A DNA stretch of 64,000 nucleotides from Micromonospora foliorum (GCF_022229015.1 NZ_JAKKFF010000094.1:1-64000), one strand, 5' to 3'; positions 9,808 through 18,341 are shown, counted from the stretch's first letter. Program-made: numbers and translations. The notes: a model not told the origin generated them from the sequence alone.

Positions 9808-11445
9808 ATGCGGGTAGCCGAGGTGGTCGGACGGGTTCTGTACGAACACGGTGCACGGCACGTCTTCGGGGTGGTCGGCAGCGGCAACTTCCACGTCACG
9901 AACGCGCTTGTCGCGGCCGGCGCCCGCTTCGTGGCGGCGGCCCACGAGGGCGGCGCGGCGAGCATGGCCGACGGGTACGCCCGCACCGCCGGGACGGTGG
10001 GACTGCTCTCGGTGCACCAGGGTCCGGGCGTCACCAACGCGCTGACCGGCCTCACCGAGGCCGCGAAGAGCCGTACCCCGATGGTGGTCCTGGCCCCCGA
10101 GGCGACCGCGCCGCGGTCGAACTTCTTTCTCGACCTGCCGGCGCTCGCCGCCGCGGTCGGGGCCGACTTCCATCGGGTACGCGCGACGCACGCGGCCGAG
10201 GACGCGGGCGCGGCGTATCGGGCCGCGGCCCGGGGCGCGACGGTGGTGCTGGGTCTTCCGTTGGAGGTGCAGCAGGCCGTGACCGAACCGTGGTCCGGCC
10301 CGGTCCCCGCGGTCGCGCCGATTCCGACCACCGCCCCGCAGGTCGAGCCGTTGCTGGCCGCGCTCCGGGCAGCACGTCGACCGGTCTTCATCGCGGGTCG
10401 CGGTGCCCGGGCAGCCCGGGAACCACTGACCCGGCTCGCCGACGCGTGCGGCGCGCTGCTCGCGGTCTCGGCCGCGGCGAAAGGACTGTTCGCCGGCAAC
10501 CCGTGGAATCTCGACGTGGCCGGCGGCTTCGCCACCCCGCTCGCCGCCGAGCTGATCGGCGGGGCGGACCTGGTCGTCGCGTGGGGCAGCACGCTGAACA
10601 TGTGGACCACCCGGCACGGCGAACTCATCCCGCGCTCGGCCGTCGTCGTCCAGGTGGATCACGACGCGGCCGCGTTCGGGGTGAACCGCCCGGTCGACCT
10701 GGCGGTGGCCGGCGAGGTGTCGGCGGTCGCCGAGGCGGTGCTCGGTCGGCTGGGGAACCACGTCACGGGGTCCGTCGACGGCGGCTGGCGTACGCCGGAA
10801 CTGGCCCGACGGATTCGCGACCACGGCCGGTGGCGGACGGTTCCGTACCAGGATGAGGCCAGCAGCGCGCCGGCGACGATCGACCCGAGGGCGCTCTCGG
10901 CTGCCCTGGACGACCTGCTGCCGCCCGCCCGGACGGTGGTGGTCGACTCCGGCAACTTCATGGGCTACCCGTCGATGTGGCTCGACGTGCCGGACGTGGC
11001 CGGATTCTGTTTCACCCAGGCGTTCCAGTCGGTCGGGCTCGGCCTGGCCAGCGCGCTCGGCGCGGCGGTCGCCCGACCGGACCGGCTCACCGTCGCGGCG
11101 GTCGGCGACGGTGGCTTCGTCATGTCCGCGACCGAACTGGTCACCGCCGTCCGGCTGGCGCTACCCCTGGTCGTGGTGATCTACGACGACGCGGCGTACG
11201 GCGCGGAGGTGCACCACTTCGGCCCGGACGGGTACCCGTTGGAGACGGTCACCTTCCCCGAGACCGACCTGGCCGCGATCGCCCACGGTTACGGTTGCGA
11301 CGGGTTGACCGTCCGGACCGTAGGCGATCTCGGGCCGGTACGCCACTGGCTCGCTGGTCCCCGTACCCGACCGCTGGTGATCGACGCCAAGGTCTGCGCC
11401 GCGCGCGGCTCATGGTGGCTGGAGGAGGCGTTCCGTGGCCACTGA
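9808..11445 (+). CDS. Thiamine diphosphate-dependent enzyme (acetolactate synthase / benzoylformate decarboxylase family)
   Basis: Protein of 545 residues from the ATG at 9808. The N-terminal PYR domain holds the activating Glu in AAHEGGAASMADGYAR (about 50-60), a central Rossmann-like domain follows (about 185-320), and the C-terminal PP domain carries the ThDP/Mg motif beginning GDGGF (about 435) and ending YDDAAYG. The terminal position, usually Asn-Asn or Asn-Gly, reads Asp-Asp here. The family decarboxylates or condenses 2-oxo acids. It is co-transcribed with the cyclase-family hydrolase, which argues for a dedicated degradative or biosynthetic step rather than branched-chain amino-acid synthesis. 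Confidence 0.8.
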   Translation: MRVAEVVGRVLYEHGARHVFGVVGSGNFHVTNALVAAGARFVAAAHEGGAASMADGYARTAGTVGLLSVHQGPGVTNALTGLTEAAKSRTPMVVLAPEATAPRSNFFLDLPALAAAVGADFHRVRATHAAEDAGAAYRAAARGATVVLGLPLEVQQAVTEPWSGPVPAVAPIPTTAPQVEPLLAALRAARRPVFIAGRGARAAREPLTRLADACGALLAVSAAAKGLFAGNPWNLDVAGGFATPLAAELIGGADLVVAWGSTLNMWTTRHGELIPRSAVVVQVDHDAAAFGVNRPVDLAVAGEVSAVAEAVLGRLGNHVTGSVDGGWRTPELARRIRDHGRWRTVPYQDEASSAPATIDPRALSAALDDLLPPARTVVVDSGNFMGYPSMWLDVPDVAGFCFTQAFQSVGLGLASALGAAVARPDRLTVAAVGDGGFVMSATELVTAVRLALPLVVVIYDDAAYGAEVHHFGPDGYPLETVTFPETDLAAIAHGYGCDGLTVRTVGDLGPVRHWLAGPRTRPLVIDAKVCAARGSWWLEEAFRGH

Positions 11446-11543
11446 CCCGCCGCCGTCCATAGGGCCAGGCCAGGCCCCAACTCCGCCGGGCAACGCCCGG
11501 TCAGGTCGATGACAGGGTGTCATAGCTCGCGTACGTTGGCGCG

Positions 11544-11927
11544 GTGGCCACTCTCTGGACTTTGGGATGCGATGCCGACGACCCCCAACGGATCGCCGCT
11601 TTCTGGGCGTTGGCCCTCGGCTATGTCAAGGAACCTGGTTTCGACGAGCCCGACAACGCGTCAATCGTCGATCCGGACGGTCGGGGCCCCGCCATCGCCT
11701 TCCTCAAGGTCCCCGAGGGGAAGTCGGCAAAGAACCGCATGCACATCGACATCCGGGTGGCGGGTCCAGGCTTCGGGGACATGGCCGACCGCGCCCGGTT
11801 GATCCGGCAGAAGGTGCCCGACCTGGTTGCCGCCGGCGCGACTGTGGTCCGCGAGGAGTGGTACGGCGACGTCCTCGGCCATGTCGTCATGCGTGACCCG
11901 GAGGGCAACGAGTTCTGCGTCGCTTGA
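11544..11927 (+). CDS. VOC (glyoxalase-like) domain protein
   Basis: Protein of 127 residues starting with GTG at 11544. It has the glyoxalase-like layout: opening LGCDADDPQRIAAFWALAL, a middle MHIDIRV strand and the closing DPEGNEFCV motif shared with many actinobacterial VOC proteins, including the two-domain one at 59 kb in this window. VOC proteins bind a metal or ligand in a paired beta-alpha-beta-beta-beta fold and can be enzymes or sequestering resistance proteins. Nothing in the context fixes the ligand. Confidence 0.78.
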   Translation: MATLWTLGCDADDPQRIAAFWALALGYVKEPGFDEPDNASIVDPDGRGPAIAFLKVPEGKSAKNRMHIDIRVAGPGFGDMADRARLIRQKVPDLVAAGATVVREEWYGDVLGHVVMRDPEGNEFCVA

Positions 11928-11972
11928 TGCCATGATCAGGGCCGATGTCCGGAGCGGGCGGGCCCCTGTCGA

Positions 11973-12176
11973 CTACTGTCTGGCGCTTTCGGCGGTGTGC
12001 TCCACCATGGCTCGGGCGACCTCGCGGACGGTGCGGCTGGTGTCGTGCGCCATCGTCGTCAGGCCGGCGAATGCCTGCTCGGGGGTGCAGCGCCGCTCGC
12101 CGACGATGATCCCCTTGGCCTGTTCGATGACAGCTTCACTGTCGATGGCGGCGTCCACGTGCTGCGAGAGGGTCAC
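11973..12176 (-). CDS. ANTAR-only protein, probably the remnant of a GAF-ANTAR regulator
   Basis: About 67 residues from a GTG at 12176. It aligns end to end with the C-terminal ANTAR region of the neighbouring GAF-ANTAR proteins: EAVIEQAKGIIVGERRCTPE here matches RAVIEQAKGIIMGERRCTPE in the gene at 12410. The similarity begins exactly at VTLSQHVDAAI, corresponding to the linker after GAF; no GAF domain is found upstream. The ribosome site is poor (AAAGG only a few bases away). It may be a functional stand-alone RNA-binding ANTAR protein or a decaying copy; I favour a remnant. Confidence 0.5.
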   Translation of the reverse strand: MTLSQHVDAAIDSEAVIEQAKGIIVGERRCTPEQAFAGLTTMAHDTSRTVREVARAMVEHTAESARQ

Positions 12177-12409
12177 GCCTTTGCGGACCGCCGTTGACCG
12201 TCGCGAGGGTGGCACGCCGGCACCGAGGACGTGGATGACAGCCGACGTTCCGGTACGGCTAGGCTGAAGACCTGTGGCACGGCGCCTTCGATGGGCGTCG
12301 TCGAGACCAGCGTCAAAAAGCGGCGCGGATCCCGGACTCCGCCTGAAGAGTCCTGCAGCGATCCGCGCACCCACCCCTGGGGGTACGCGCCCTCGTTAGG
12401 GACGCTTTG

Positions 12410-13123
12410 ATGACGTACGTCGAACCCATGGACCCACACAAGGCGTTCGCCGAGCTCGGCCGTATCCGACTCGCCGACATCGACCTCGACACCCTGCTGG
12501 ACAGGATCGCGCAGCTGGCCAAGCGCACGATCCCCGGGGCCAGTGAGGTCAGTGTCACCCTGCTGCACGGCAACAAGCCGCAGACCGCCGCGTTCACCGG
12601 CGAGCTCGCCCGGGCCCTGGACGAGAAGCAGTACGAACGTGGCCACGGCCCGTGTCTGCAGGCCGCTGAATGCACCTCCAGCCTGATCGTGCCGGACACG
12701 GGCACGGAGCAGCGGTGGCCGGGCTGGGCCCTCGCCGCCGCCGAGGCCGGCGCGCACAGCTCCCTGTCGGTCGGGCTGCCCGTGCACGAGCACGTCACCG
12801 GCGCGCTGAACATCTACGCCACCGCACCGAACGCCTTCGACGACGACGCGATCGCGATCGCTCAGACGTTCGCCGGATTCGCCGCCGTCGGCCTGGCCAA
12901 CGCCCATCTGTACGAAACCCAGGCCACCCTGGCCGGGCACATGCAGAAGGCGATGAAGAACCGCGCCGTCATCGAACAGGCCAAAGGCATCATCATGGGC
13001 GAGCGTCGTTGCACCCCCGAGCAGGCCTTCGCCATCCTGAGCAAACTGTCGCAGAACGCCAACCGCAAGGTGCGTGACGTCGCCTCGGCCCTGGTCGAGA
13101 ACGCACACCGCTCACAGCCATAG
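12410..13123 (+). CDS. GAF-ANTAR domain regulator
   Basis: Protein of 237 residues from the ATG at 12410, with AGGGA well placed upstream. Residues about 20-165 form a GAF-like sensor domain; 170-237 form the ANTAR domain with the hallmark AVIEQAKGIIMGERRCTPEQ. ANTAR domains bind tandem hexaloop hairpins in nascent RNA and prevent termination; GAF domains sense small ligands or redox state. The gene is a close paralogue of the one at 14536-15249 and starts 233 bp upstream of the ANTAR-only remnant on the opposite strand. Confidence 0.85.
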   Translation: MTYVEPMDPHKAFAELGRIRLADIDLDTLLDRIAQLAKRTIPGASEVSVTLLHGNKPQTAAFTGELARALDEKQYERGHGPCLQAAECTSSLIVPDTGTEQRWPGWALAAAEAGAHSSLSVGLPVHEHVTGALNIYATAPNAFDDDAIAIAQTFAGFAAVGLANAHLYETQATLAGHMQKAMKNRAVIEQAKGIIMGERRCTPEQAFAILSKLSQNANRKVRDVASALVENAHRSQP

Positions 13124-13232
13124 CAGACCGTTGACGGTGCACCCGGTATGTGGGACCACCGTCGGGAAGGCCTGCGGGGAGCGGCACCGGCGGGGACCGT
13201 TTGCTGGTGGAGCCGGAGGGTAGGGGGAATTC

Positions 13233-13415
13233 ATGACTACGCCTGAGCAGAGTCAGCAGGAGAGAGCCCTCGAAACCGGAGCGGTGTACCAGGACGCCGA
13301 GGGGCGCCGAACGACGGATCCCGGCTCCGGGGCCGCGCACGCCGACAGCGAGGCCGAGCGCAACGCCGAGCACCTGAGGCGAGGCGAGGTCGGGCCCCGC
13401 GTTCCGGAGGAGTAG
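13233..13415 (+). CDS. Small hydrophilic protein of unknown function
   Basis: Sixty residues, highly charged and without hydrophobic segments, probably disordered (MTTPEQSQQERALETG ... GPRVPEE). The ATG follows an excellent ribosome site (GGAGGGTAGGGGG) at proper distance, which is the main argument for expression. It lies 109 bp downstream of the GAF-ANTAR gene on the same strand. No family is recognised. Confidence 0.55.
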   Translation: MTTPEQSQQERALETGAVYQDAEGRRTTDPGSGAAHADSEAERNAEHLRRGEVGPRVPEE

Positions 13416-13801
13416 CGGGTCGGGGTGTGTGTAAACCACCGTCACCGACGGGCGAGCTCCGGGGCGGCGGTGTCCAGGGGGCACGGCCGGCGTCGGGGAC
13501 GAGGCCGAGTTGCACGCTCGGCCGGGATCCGACCGCCGCGAAGAGCCAGTCGGCGGTTGACGCTGCCGGCGTCCAGGGACAGCAGGTCGACGCTGACGTT
13601 CCTGGGTCGGGCCATGACGGTTCCCCTCAACGGTCGACTGTCGTTCCTCGTCTCGTTCAAGTGGTAATCCCAGGTCACGGCAGAAACGTCCAAATCCGGG
13701 AACAGGCCGCTGGCGGGCGCCGTTTGCGCCTCCGGTCGTCGGGAAGGCGCTCGGGTGACAGTGACGCGCGGGTCAGCCCGCGCCACCGACGGGAGGTCGA
13801 C
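13416..13801. other. Sparse region of 386 bp
   Basis: Between the 60-residue protein and the Rho-N-like small protein the only candidate is the short minus-strand frame at 13442-13615. Several frames are open on both strands through this stretch, as expected for GC-rich DNA. I see no repeat or clear promoter. Confidence 0.4.
13442..13615 (-). CDS. Possible small basic protein
   Basis: Fifty-seven residues starting MARPRNVSVDLLSLDAG and ending in an Arg/Pro-rich tail. What favours it is a clean ribosome site on the minus strand (GAGGGGAA, 7 nt before the ATG). Composition after residue 30 looks like translated GC-rich noise, and no family is recognised, so this is a weak call. Confidence 0.3.
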   Translation of the reverse strand: MARPRNVSVDLLSLDAGSVNRRLALRGGRIPAERATRPRPRRRPCPLDTAAPELARR

Positions 13802-13960
13802 ATGGGTGACCGGGAACGGCTTCACGATCTTCGCCAGCAGGCCCACGACGCGAAGATCGAGGGCAACTCCAAGATGACCGAGGAACAGCTGCGCGACGCG
13901 CTGCGCAAGGTCGGCCGGGGCGAGCAGCCCCAGATGGCGAAGCACCAGGCCAAGCGCTGA
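13802..13960 (+). CDS. Small protein resembling the Rho N-terminal / SAP-like helical motif
   Basis: Fifty-two residues from the ATG at 13802, preceded by GGGAGG. The sequence LHDLRQQAHDAKIEGNSKMT followed by EEQLRDALRKV fits the helix-extended loop-helix pattern (L..L...A...I.G.SKMTKEEL..AL) seen in Rho N-terminal domain-like and plasmid-stabilisation-like small proteins of actinobacteria. It probably binds nucleic acid or serves as a small adaptor (inference). A strong hairpin terminator follows. Confidence 0.6.
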   Translation: MGDRERLHDLRQQAHDAKIEGNSKMTEEQLRDALRKVGRGEQPQMAKHQAKR

Positions 13961-13967
13961 CCCGGCG

Positions 13968-14002
13968 GTCGGTGCCGGCGGCCCTCGGCTGCCGGCACCG
14001 AC
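13968..14002. terminator. Bidirectional hairpin terminator
   Basis: A perfect 12-bp inverted repeat (GTCGGTGCCGGC and its complement) with an 11-nt loop. It sits between the convergent small Rho-N-like gene and the copper-binding protein gene, where a shared terminator is expected. Confidence 0.7.
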
Positions 14003-14014
14003 CCCGCCTGTCGT

Positions 14015-14422
14015 TCAGCTCATGGTGGCCAACAGGTCCCGGCAGGCCCGCTCGCACGCCCGACACGCCTCGGCGCAGACCCGGCAGTGCTCGTGCTTGT
14101 CGGCGTGAGCGGCGCACTCGTCCCCACACGACTTGCAGGCGGTGGCACACGCCTCCAGCAGACTGCGGCTGATGTTCGCGTCGTAGCCGGTGTGTCGGGA
14201 CAGCACCCGAGCGGTGGTGGTGCAGATGTCGGCGCAGTCCAGGTCCGTGCGGATGCACTTGGTCAGCTCGGCGACCATGTCCTCGCTCAGACAGGCGTCC
14301 GCGCACGCGGTGCAGGCCTGGGCGCAGTCGTTGAGCGCGTCGATCGCCGCCGCCAGCTTCGCGCGGTCCAGGTTGATCGATTTGGGGTATGTCTCCAGCA
14401 TGGGCATGGTGGTGCTCGGCAT
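14015..14422 (-). CDS. Cys-rich four-helix-bundle copper-binding protein (DUF326/Csp-like)
   Basis: Protein of 135 residues from the ATG at 14422 (GAGAGAGGGA upstream). It contains 16 cysteines in heptad-like CxxxC and CxxC spacings along four helices, for example CAQACTACADAC near the N-terminus and CRVCAEACRACERAC near the C-terminus. This is the pattern of Csp copper-storage and DUF326 proteins, where inward-facing thiols hold many Cu(I) ions. There is no signal peptide, so it should act in the cytosol. A role in metal buffering or detoxification is inferred from the family. Confidence 0.82.
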   Translation of the reverse strand: MPSTTMPMLETYPKSINLDRAKLAAAIDALNDCAQACTACADACLSEDMVAELTKCIRTDLDCADICTTTARVLSRHTGYDANISRSLLEACATACKSCGDECAAHADKHEHCRVCAEACRACERACRDLLATMS

Positions 14423-14535
14423 CAGGAATCCCTCTCTCTCGGTTCCTGGTGCCCTACCCGAAGCATCCCCGGACACACCGGGTAGGCACGGGCGGCAAGG
14501 CCGCAGGAGCAGCGGGTACCGGTTGCCGTGCCGGG

Positions 14536-15249
14536 TCAGCGCCCAGATGTTCCGGCTGCCCGGTCCACCAGTGCCTGCGCCACGTCGCGGAGCTTGCGGT
14601 TGGAGTCCTGCGACACCTTCGCCAGGATGTTGAAGGCTTCGTTCGAGGTGCACCGGCGCTCAGCCATGATGATGCCCTTCGCCTGCTCGATGACCGCGCG
14701 GCTGGCCATCGCGTCCCGCATCTGACGGGCGAGGTTCGCGGTGCTCTCGTAGAGCTGGGCGTTGGCCAGGGCGACGGCGGCGTACGCGGCGAAGGTCTCC
14801 AGCACGGCGACCGTGTCGTCGTCGAAGGCGTGCGGGGTGCGGGCATAGACGTTGAGCCCGCCGACGACCGCCTCCTGGATCGGCATGCCGATCGACACGG
14901 AGCTGCCGACTCCCGCCTTGCGGCCACGCTCCGCCCAGTCGGGCCAGCGATCCTCGGCGGCGAGGTCGGGTACGGCGAGGATGGCGCCGGTGGTGGCCGC
15001 GTCCAGACACGGACCGCTTCCCTGGGCGTACTGGCGCTCGTCCATGTCGAGAGCCAGCTCGTCGGTGAACGCCGCGGTGTGCCCGGTCCCGCCGCGAACC
15101 AGCGTGACCGACACCTCGACCGGCACGGGCAGCACCCGTTTGGCCAGTTCCGCGACGCGCTGCAGAACGTCGTCGAGGCTGGTCTCACCGAGCTTGATCC
15201 GGCCGAGTTCGGCGAAGGCGTCGGCGGGATCCGTCGGCGAGTGGGTCAT
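14536..15249 (-). CDS. GAF-ANTAR domain regulator
   Basis: Protein of 237 residues with a GAF-like domain (about 20-165) and an ANTAR domain (AVIEQAKGIIMAERRCTSNE, about 185-204). It lies on the same strand as the molybdenum oxidoreductase genes and about 200 bp downstream of them. In nitrate assimilation systems an ANTAR protein (NasR) controls molybdoenzyme genes, so the neighbourhood is suggestive but not proof. The gap between it and the 152-residue helical protein contains a 9-bp hairpin. It is a paralogue of the gene at 12410. Confidence 0.85.
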   Translation of the reverse strand: MTHSPTDPADAFAELGRIKLGETSLDDVLQRVAELAKRVLPVPVEVSVTLVRGGTGHTAAFTDELALDMDERQYAQGSGPCLDAATTGAILAVPDLAAEDRWPDWAERGRKAGVGSSVSIGMPIQEAVVGGLNVYARTPHAFDDDTVAVLETFAAYAAVALANAQLYESTANLARQMRDAMASRAVIEQAKGIIMAERRCTSNEAFNILAKVSQDSNRKLRDVAQALVDRAAGTSGR

Positions 15250-15399
15250 GGCAGCAGGTCCTCACGGCCGGCGCGCCCGTCGAGGAACCAAACATCGAGA
15301 TGGTGGGCGCGCGGATGGCAGCCCACGAGTCGCGGACCGCTGCACGGAGCCCCAACGGGGCGGAGCCGGGACCAACGCCGGTTGCTCGACGCCGATTCG

Positions 15400-15422
15400 T
15401 CACATCCGGTACGCGGATGTGA
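15400..15422. promoter_or_regulatory. Nine-bp hairpin in the leader of the GAF-ANTAR gene
   Basis: TCACATCCG and its exact complement flank a 5-nt loop. It lies about 30 nt past the stop of the 152-residue protein gene and 150 nt before the GAF-ANTAR start. It could be a terminator, an operator or part of an ANTAR RNA target; the loop is shorter than the hexaloop typical for ANTAR. Confidence 0.35.
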
Positions 15423-15452
15423 GCTACAGGTCCGCCAGAATACTCGGGCCCG

Positions 15453-15911
15453 TCAGTCGGCGACGACGAGCGCTTGGGGCGCGGCGGCCTTCATCCGGGT
15501 ACGCAACCACTTGAGCTGGATCGCCGTTTCACCCTCGCAGCGTCGTACGACCGCGAGCAGTTCCTCGTCGCGAACACCGTAGGCGGCCTGGCCGACGACG
15601 GTCCAGGTGATGTCGCACTCGGCGGCCATCAGGTAGAGGTCCTGGAGGTCCCGCAGGAGGCCGATGCCGCCGGTGCGGGTGCCGGTGAACAGTTGCGAGT
15701 GCAACCGGTCGGGTTCGTCGGGCGCGTCCTCGGAGTAGCGGGCCACGAACGGGTGCAGCTGTTCGGCGTAGGCGTCGCAGCGGCGCGCCTGCTGCTGGCA
15801 GAGGTGCTCGATGTCGGGTTCCTCGGCATGCGCGTCGGCGACCTGCCGGAACGCGTCGGCCAGGTTGACCTGCGCGCGGTGCAGGAGACCGAGGTAGTGG
15901 GCGAGGTGCAC
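15453..15911 (-). CDS. All-helical protein of unknown function, coupled to the molybdenum oxidoreductase
   Basis: Protein of 152 residues from a GTG at 15911, 3 nt after the TGA of the upstream oxidoreductase gene. The sequence looks fully helical with regularly spaced His/Glu/Gln (LAHYLGLLHRAQVNLADAFR; HLCQQQARRCDAYAEQLHPF), reminiscent of ferritin-like or DUF892-type four-helix bundles, but a complete metal ligand set cannot be claimed. Tight coupling suggests it is an accessory or chaperone of the oxidoreductase. I do not recognise a named family. Confidence 0.7.
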   Translation of the reverse strand: MHLAHYLGLLHRAQVNLADAFRQVADAHAEEPDIEHLCQQQARRCDAYAEQLHPFVARYSEDAPDEPDRLHSQLFTGTRTGGIGLLRDLQDLYLMAAECDITWTVVGQAAYGVRDEELLAVVRRCEGETAIQLKWLRTRMKAAAPQALVVAD

Positions 15912-15914
15912 GGC

Positions 15915-18341
15915 TCACTCCTTCCCGCTTGTGGCCGGCCCACCAACGGTGGGCGGCACGTCAGCGTCCGCTGGTGGTGCGCTGCCGCCGACCGTCGGCG
16001 CCGGCGAGGGTACGCCTCGCCCGGCGGCGAGTTTCGCCACCGCGACGGCGGCGACCTTGAACAGCGGCTGCTTGGACACCGGGTCCCAGGCGGTGATGGT
16101 CAGCTCGTTCGCCGCCCGTGGGGTGCGGTCGGCGGGGTCCTGGTCGAAGTAGCCGTAGTGAAACGGCAGGAAGACGACGCCGGGGCGAATGCCGCAGAGC
16201 CGGGCGCGGGCCTGGATGGCGCCGCGCGCCGAGGAGACGCCGACCAGGTCGCCCTCGACGATGCCGAGCCGGGCCGCGTCGGCCGGGTTGAGCTCCACCC
16301 ACACGTCCGGTGCCGCCTGGTTGAGTTGCGGGGCGCGGCCGGTCTTGGTGCGGGTGTGGAACTGGTAGACGGTGCGACCGGTGGTCAGGAGCAGCGGATG
16401 CTCCTCGTCGGGCACCTCCGGTGAGGGTTGGTAGTCGACGCTGTGCAGGAACGCCCGCCCGTCCGGTTCCTTGGCCCGGTATTCCGCCTCGGTGAACTCC
16501 GCACCGGTAACCAGGTCCTGGCCGTACGTCTCGCAGTAGTCGGGGTCGGTGGGGAAGTGTCCGTCGGTGTAGAGACGCTCGGTGCCGTCGGGATGCTCGT
16601 CGGTGCACGGCCACTGGATCCCGGAGCCGCCGCGCAGCTTCTCGTAGGTGATGCCGGTGTAGTCGCACGGCCGGCCCCGCGAACACTCCTTCCACGCCTC
16701 GAACACCTCCTCCGGCCCGCTCCACTTGATCAGCGGCTGGCCGTCGCGGTCGCGGAAGTCCATCCGGCGGGCGTAGTCGAGGAAGATGTCCAGGTCCGGG
16801 CGGGCCTCCCCCGGGGGGTCGACGGCCTTGTCGGAGATGTGCACCGTCCGGTCGACACTGGTGAACGTGCCGGTCTTCTCACCCCAGGTGGCGGCGGGCA
16901 GCACGACGTCAGCCAGCTCGGCGGTCTCGGTGAGGAAGAGATCCTGGACCACCACGAACAGCTCCGGCCCACGCAGGATCTGCCGGATCCGGTGCAGCTC
17001 CGGCAGCGAGACAGCCGGGTTGGTGGCGGAGATCCACAGCAGTTTGATCGAGCCCTGCTCGGCGTACCGGAAGATCTGCATGGCGTGCGTCGGCGGCGCC
17101 CAGTGCGGGATGGTGTCCACGTCCACGTTCCACAGCCGGGCCAACTCCTCGATGTGGGCGGTGTTCGCCCAGTTGCGCAGGCCGGGCAGGTCGCCGTCGG
17201 CGCCGGTCTCCCGGGTGTTCTGGGCGGTGGGCTGACCGTTCATCTGGTAGATCCCGGCGCCGGGCCGGCCGATCATGCCGCGCACCAGGTGCAGGTTGTT
17301 GACGGCACAGGCGGCGGCGGTGGCCTGGTTCGACTGGTAGAAGCCCTGCAACACGGTCGACAGCAACCGCTGCGAGGTGCCGAGGAGTTCGGCGGCGCGC
17401 TCCACGTCGGCGGCCGGTACGTCGCAGATGTCGGCGACCCGCTGCGGCGGATAGCCGTCGACGATCCGGCACAGCTCGTCGAAACCGAGGGTGTGCGCGT
17501 CGACGTAGTCACGGTCGTACCAGCCGCGCCGGATGATCTCCCGGAGCAGGCCGTTCATCAGGGCAACATTGGTGCCGTTACGCACCGCCAGGTGCAGATC
17601 GGCCTCCCGGGCGACCGGGGTGGCGCGCGGGTCCACCGCCAGCATCGCCGGCGGGTTGGGGCCACGGCGTCGATCCAGCATCCGCATCCACAGCACCGTC
17701 TGCGTCTCCGCGACGTTGTGACCCCACAGCGCGATCGCGTCGCAGTGGTCCACGTCGGTGTACGAGCCGGGCTGTCCGTCGGTGCCGAAACTCGCCTTCA
17801 TCGCCGCCGCCGCGGTGGCCGTGCACAGCCTGGTGTTGCCGTCCATGTGCGGCGTGCCCAGACCGGCCTTACCGATCACACCCAGCGCGTAGTACTCCTC
17901 CAGGAACAGTTGCCCGGTGGTGTAGAAGCCGAAGTGCCCCCACCCACCCGGCCCGTCGAGGAGTTCCTTCGACCGGGCCACGATCCGGCCCATCGCGGTG
18001 TCCCAGTCCGACTCGACCAGGCGATCGCCGTCGCGGACCAGCGGTCGGGTCAACCGGTCCGGGCTGTGGTTGGCCTGCCAGCCGTACAGGTCCTTCGGGT
18101 CGACCCGACCGCGGTTGATCCGGTCCACAGCCCGCCCGCGTACCCCGACGATCCGCCCGTCGGCGACGCCGATGTCCAGCGCGTCGCCGTTGGAGTGCAG
18201 CACGGACGCCGACTGCACCCACCGGTCCACGTCGGTGTCGGTCCGGCCATCGGCCAGGTACCGGTCCACCCGCACCGGCCACTCCTGCCCCGGCCCGTAC
18301 GGGGTCCGCTCACCCCACGGGTCAGCGATCCGGTCCACCAC
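15915..18341 (-). CDS. Molybdopterin (bis-MGD) oxidoreductase lacking the N-terminal [4Fe-4S] cysteines
   Basis: Protein of 808 residues of the assimilatory nitrate reductase / formate dehydrogenase type. The N-terminal module, normally CxxCxxxC...C, reads ASVLHSNGD around residues 45-53 with Ser46, His49 and Asp53 where cysteines are expected. The fourth ligand region (about residue 81, RVDPKDLYGW) also has no Cys. The presumed Mo ligand Cys173 (NTRLCTATA) and the MGD-binding segments are kept, as is a C-terminal molydop_binding domain (about 655-775). It starts with GTG after GGAGGACATC; its first 20 nt overlap the HPP fragment gene. Substrate unknown. It probably accepts electrons by a route other than the usual cluster, or uses another partner. 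Confidence 0.85.
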   Translation of the reverse strand: MVDRIADPWGERTPYGPGQEWPVRVDRYLADGRTDTDVDRWVQSASVLHSNGDALDIGVADGRIVGVRGRAVDRINRGRVDPKDLYGWQANHSPDRLTRPLVRDGDRLVESDWDTAMGRIVARSKELLDGPGGWGHFGFYTTGQLFLEEYYALGVIGKAGLGTPHMDGNTRLCTATAAAAMKASFGTDGQPGSYTDVDHCDAIALWGHNVAETQTVLWMRMLDRRRGPNPPAMLAVDPRATPVAREADLHLAVRNGTNVALMNGLLREIIRRGWYDRDYVDAHTLGFDELCRIVDGYPPQRVADICDVPAADVERAAELLGTSQRLLSTVLQGFYQSNQATAAACAVNNLHLVRGMIGRPGAGIYQMNGQPTAQNTRETGADGDLPGLRNWANTAHIEELARLWNVDVDTIPHWAPPTHAMQIFRYAEQGSIKLLWISATNPAVSLPELHRIRQILRGPELFVVVQDLFLTETAELADVVLPAATWGEKTGTFTSVDRTVHISDKAVDPPGEARPDLDIFLDYARRMDFRDRDGQPLIKWSGPEEVFEAWKECSRGRPCDYTGITYEKLRGGSGIQWPCTDEHPDGTERLYTDGHFPTDPDYCETYGQDLVTGAEFTEAEYRAKEPDGRAFLHSVDYQPSPEVPDEEHPLLLTTGRTVYQFHTRTKTGRAPQLNQAAPDVWVELNPADAARLGIVEGDLVGVSSARGAIQARARLCGIRPGVVFLPFHYGYFDQDPADRTPRAANELTITAWDPVSKQPLFKVAAVAVAKLAAGRGVPSPAPTVGGSAPPADADVPPTVGGPATSGKE

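Noticed and set aside
8880-10628. Upstream extension of the NB-ARC regulator frame to 1456 codons
   Set aside because: The extension is antisense to the cyclase and ThDP genes; the proper HTH domain begins just after the GTG at 8879.
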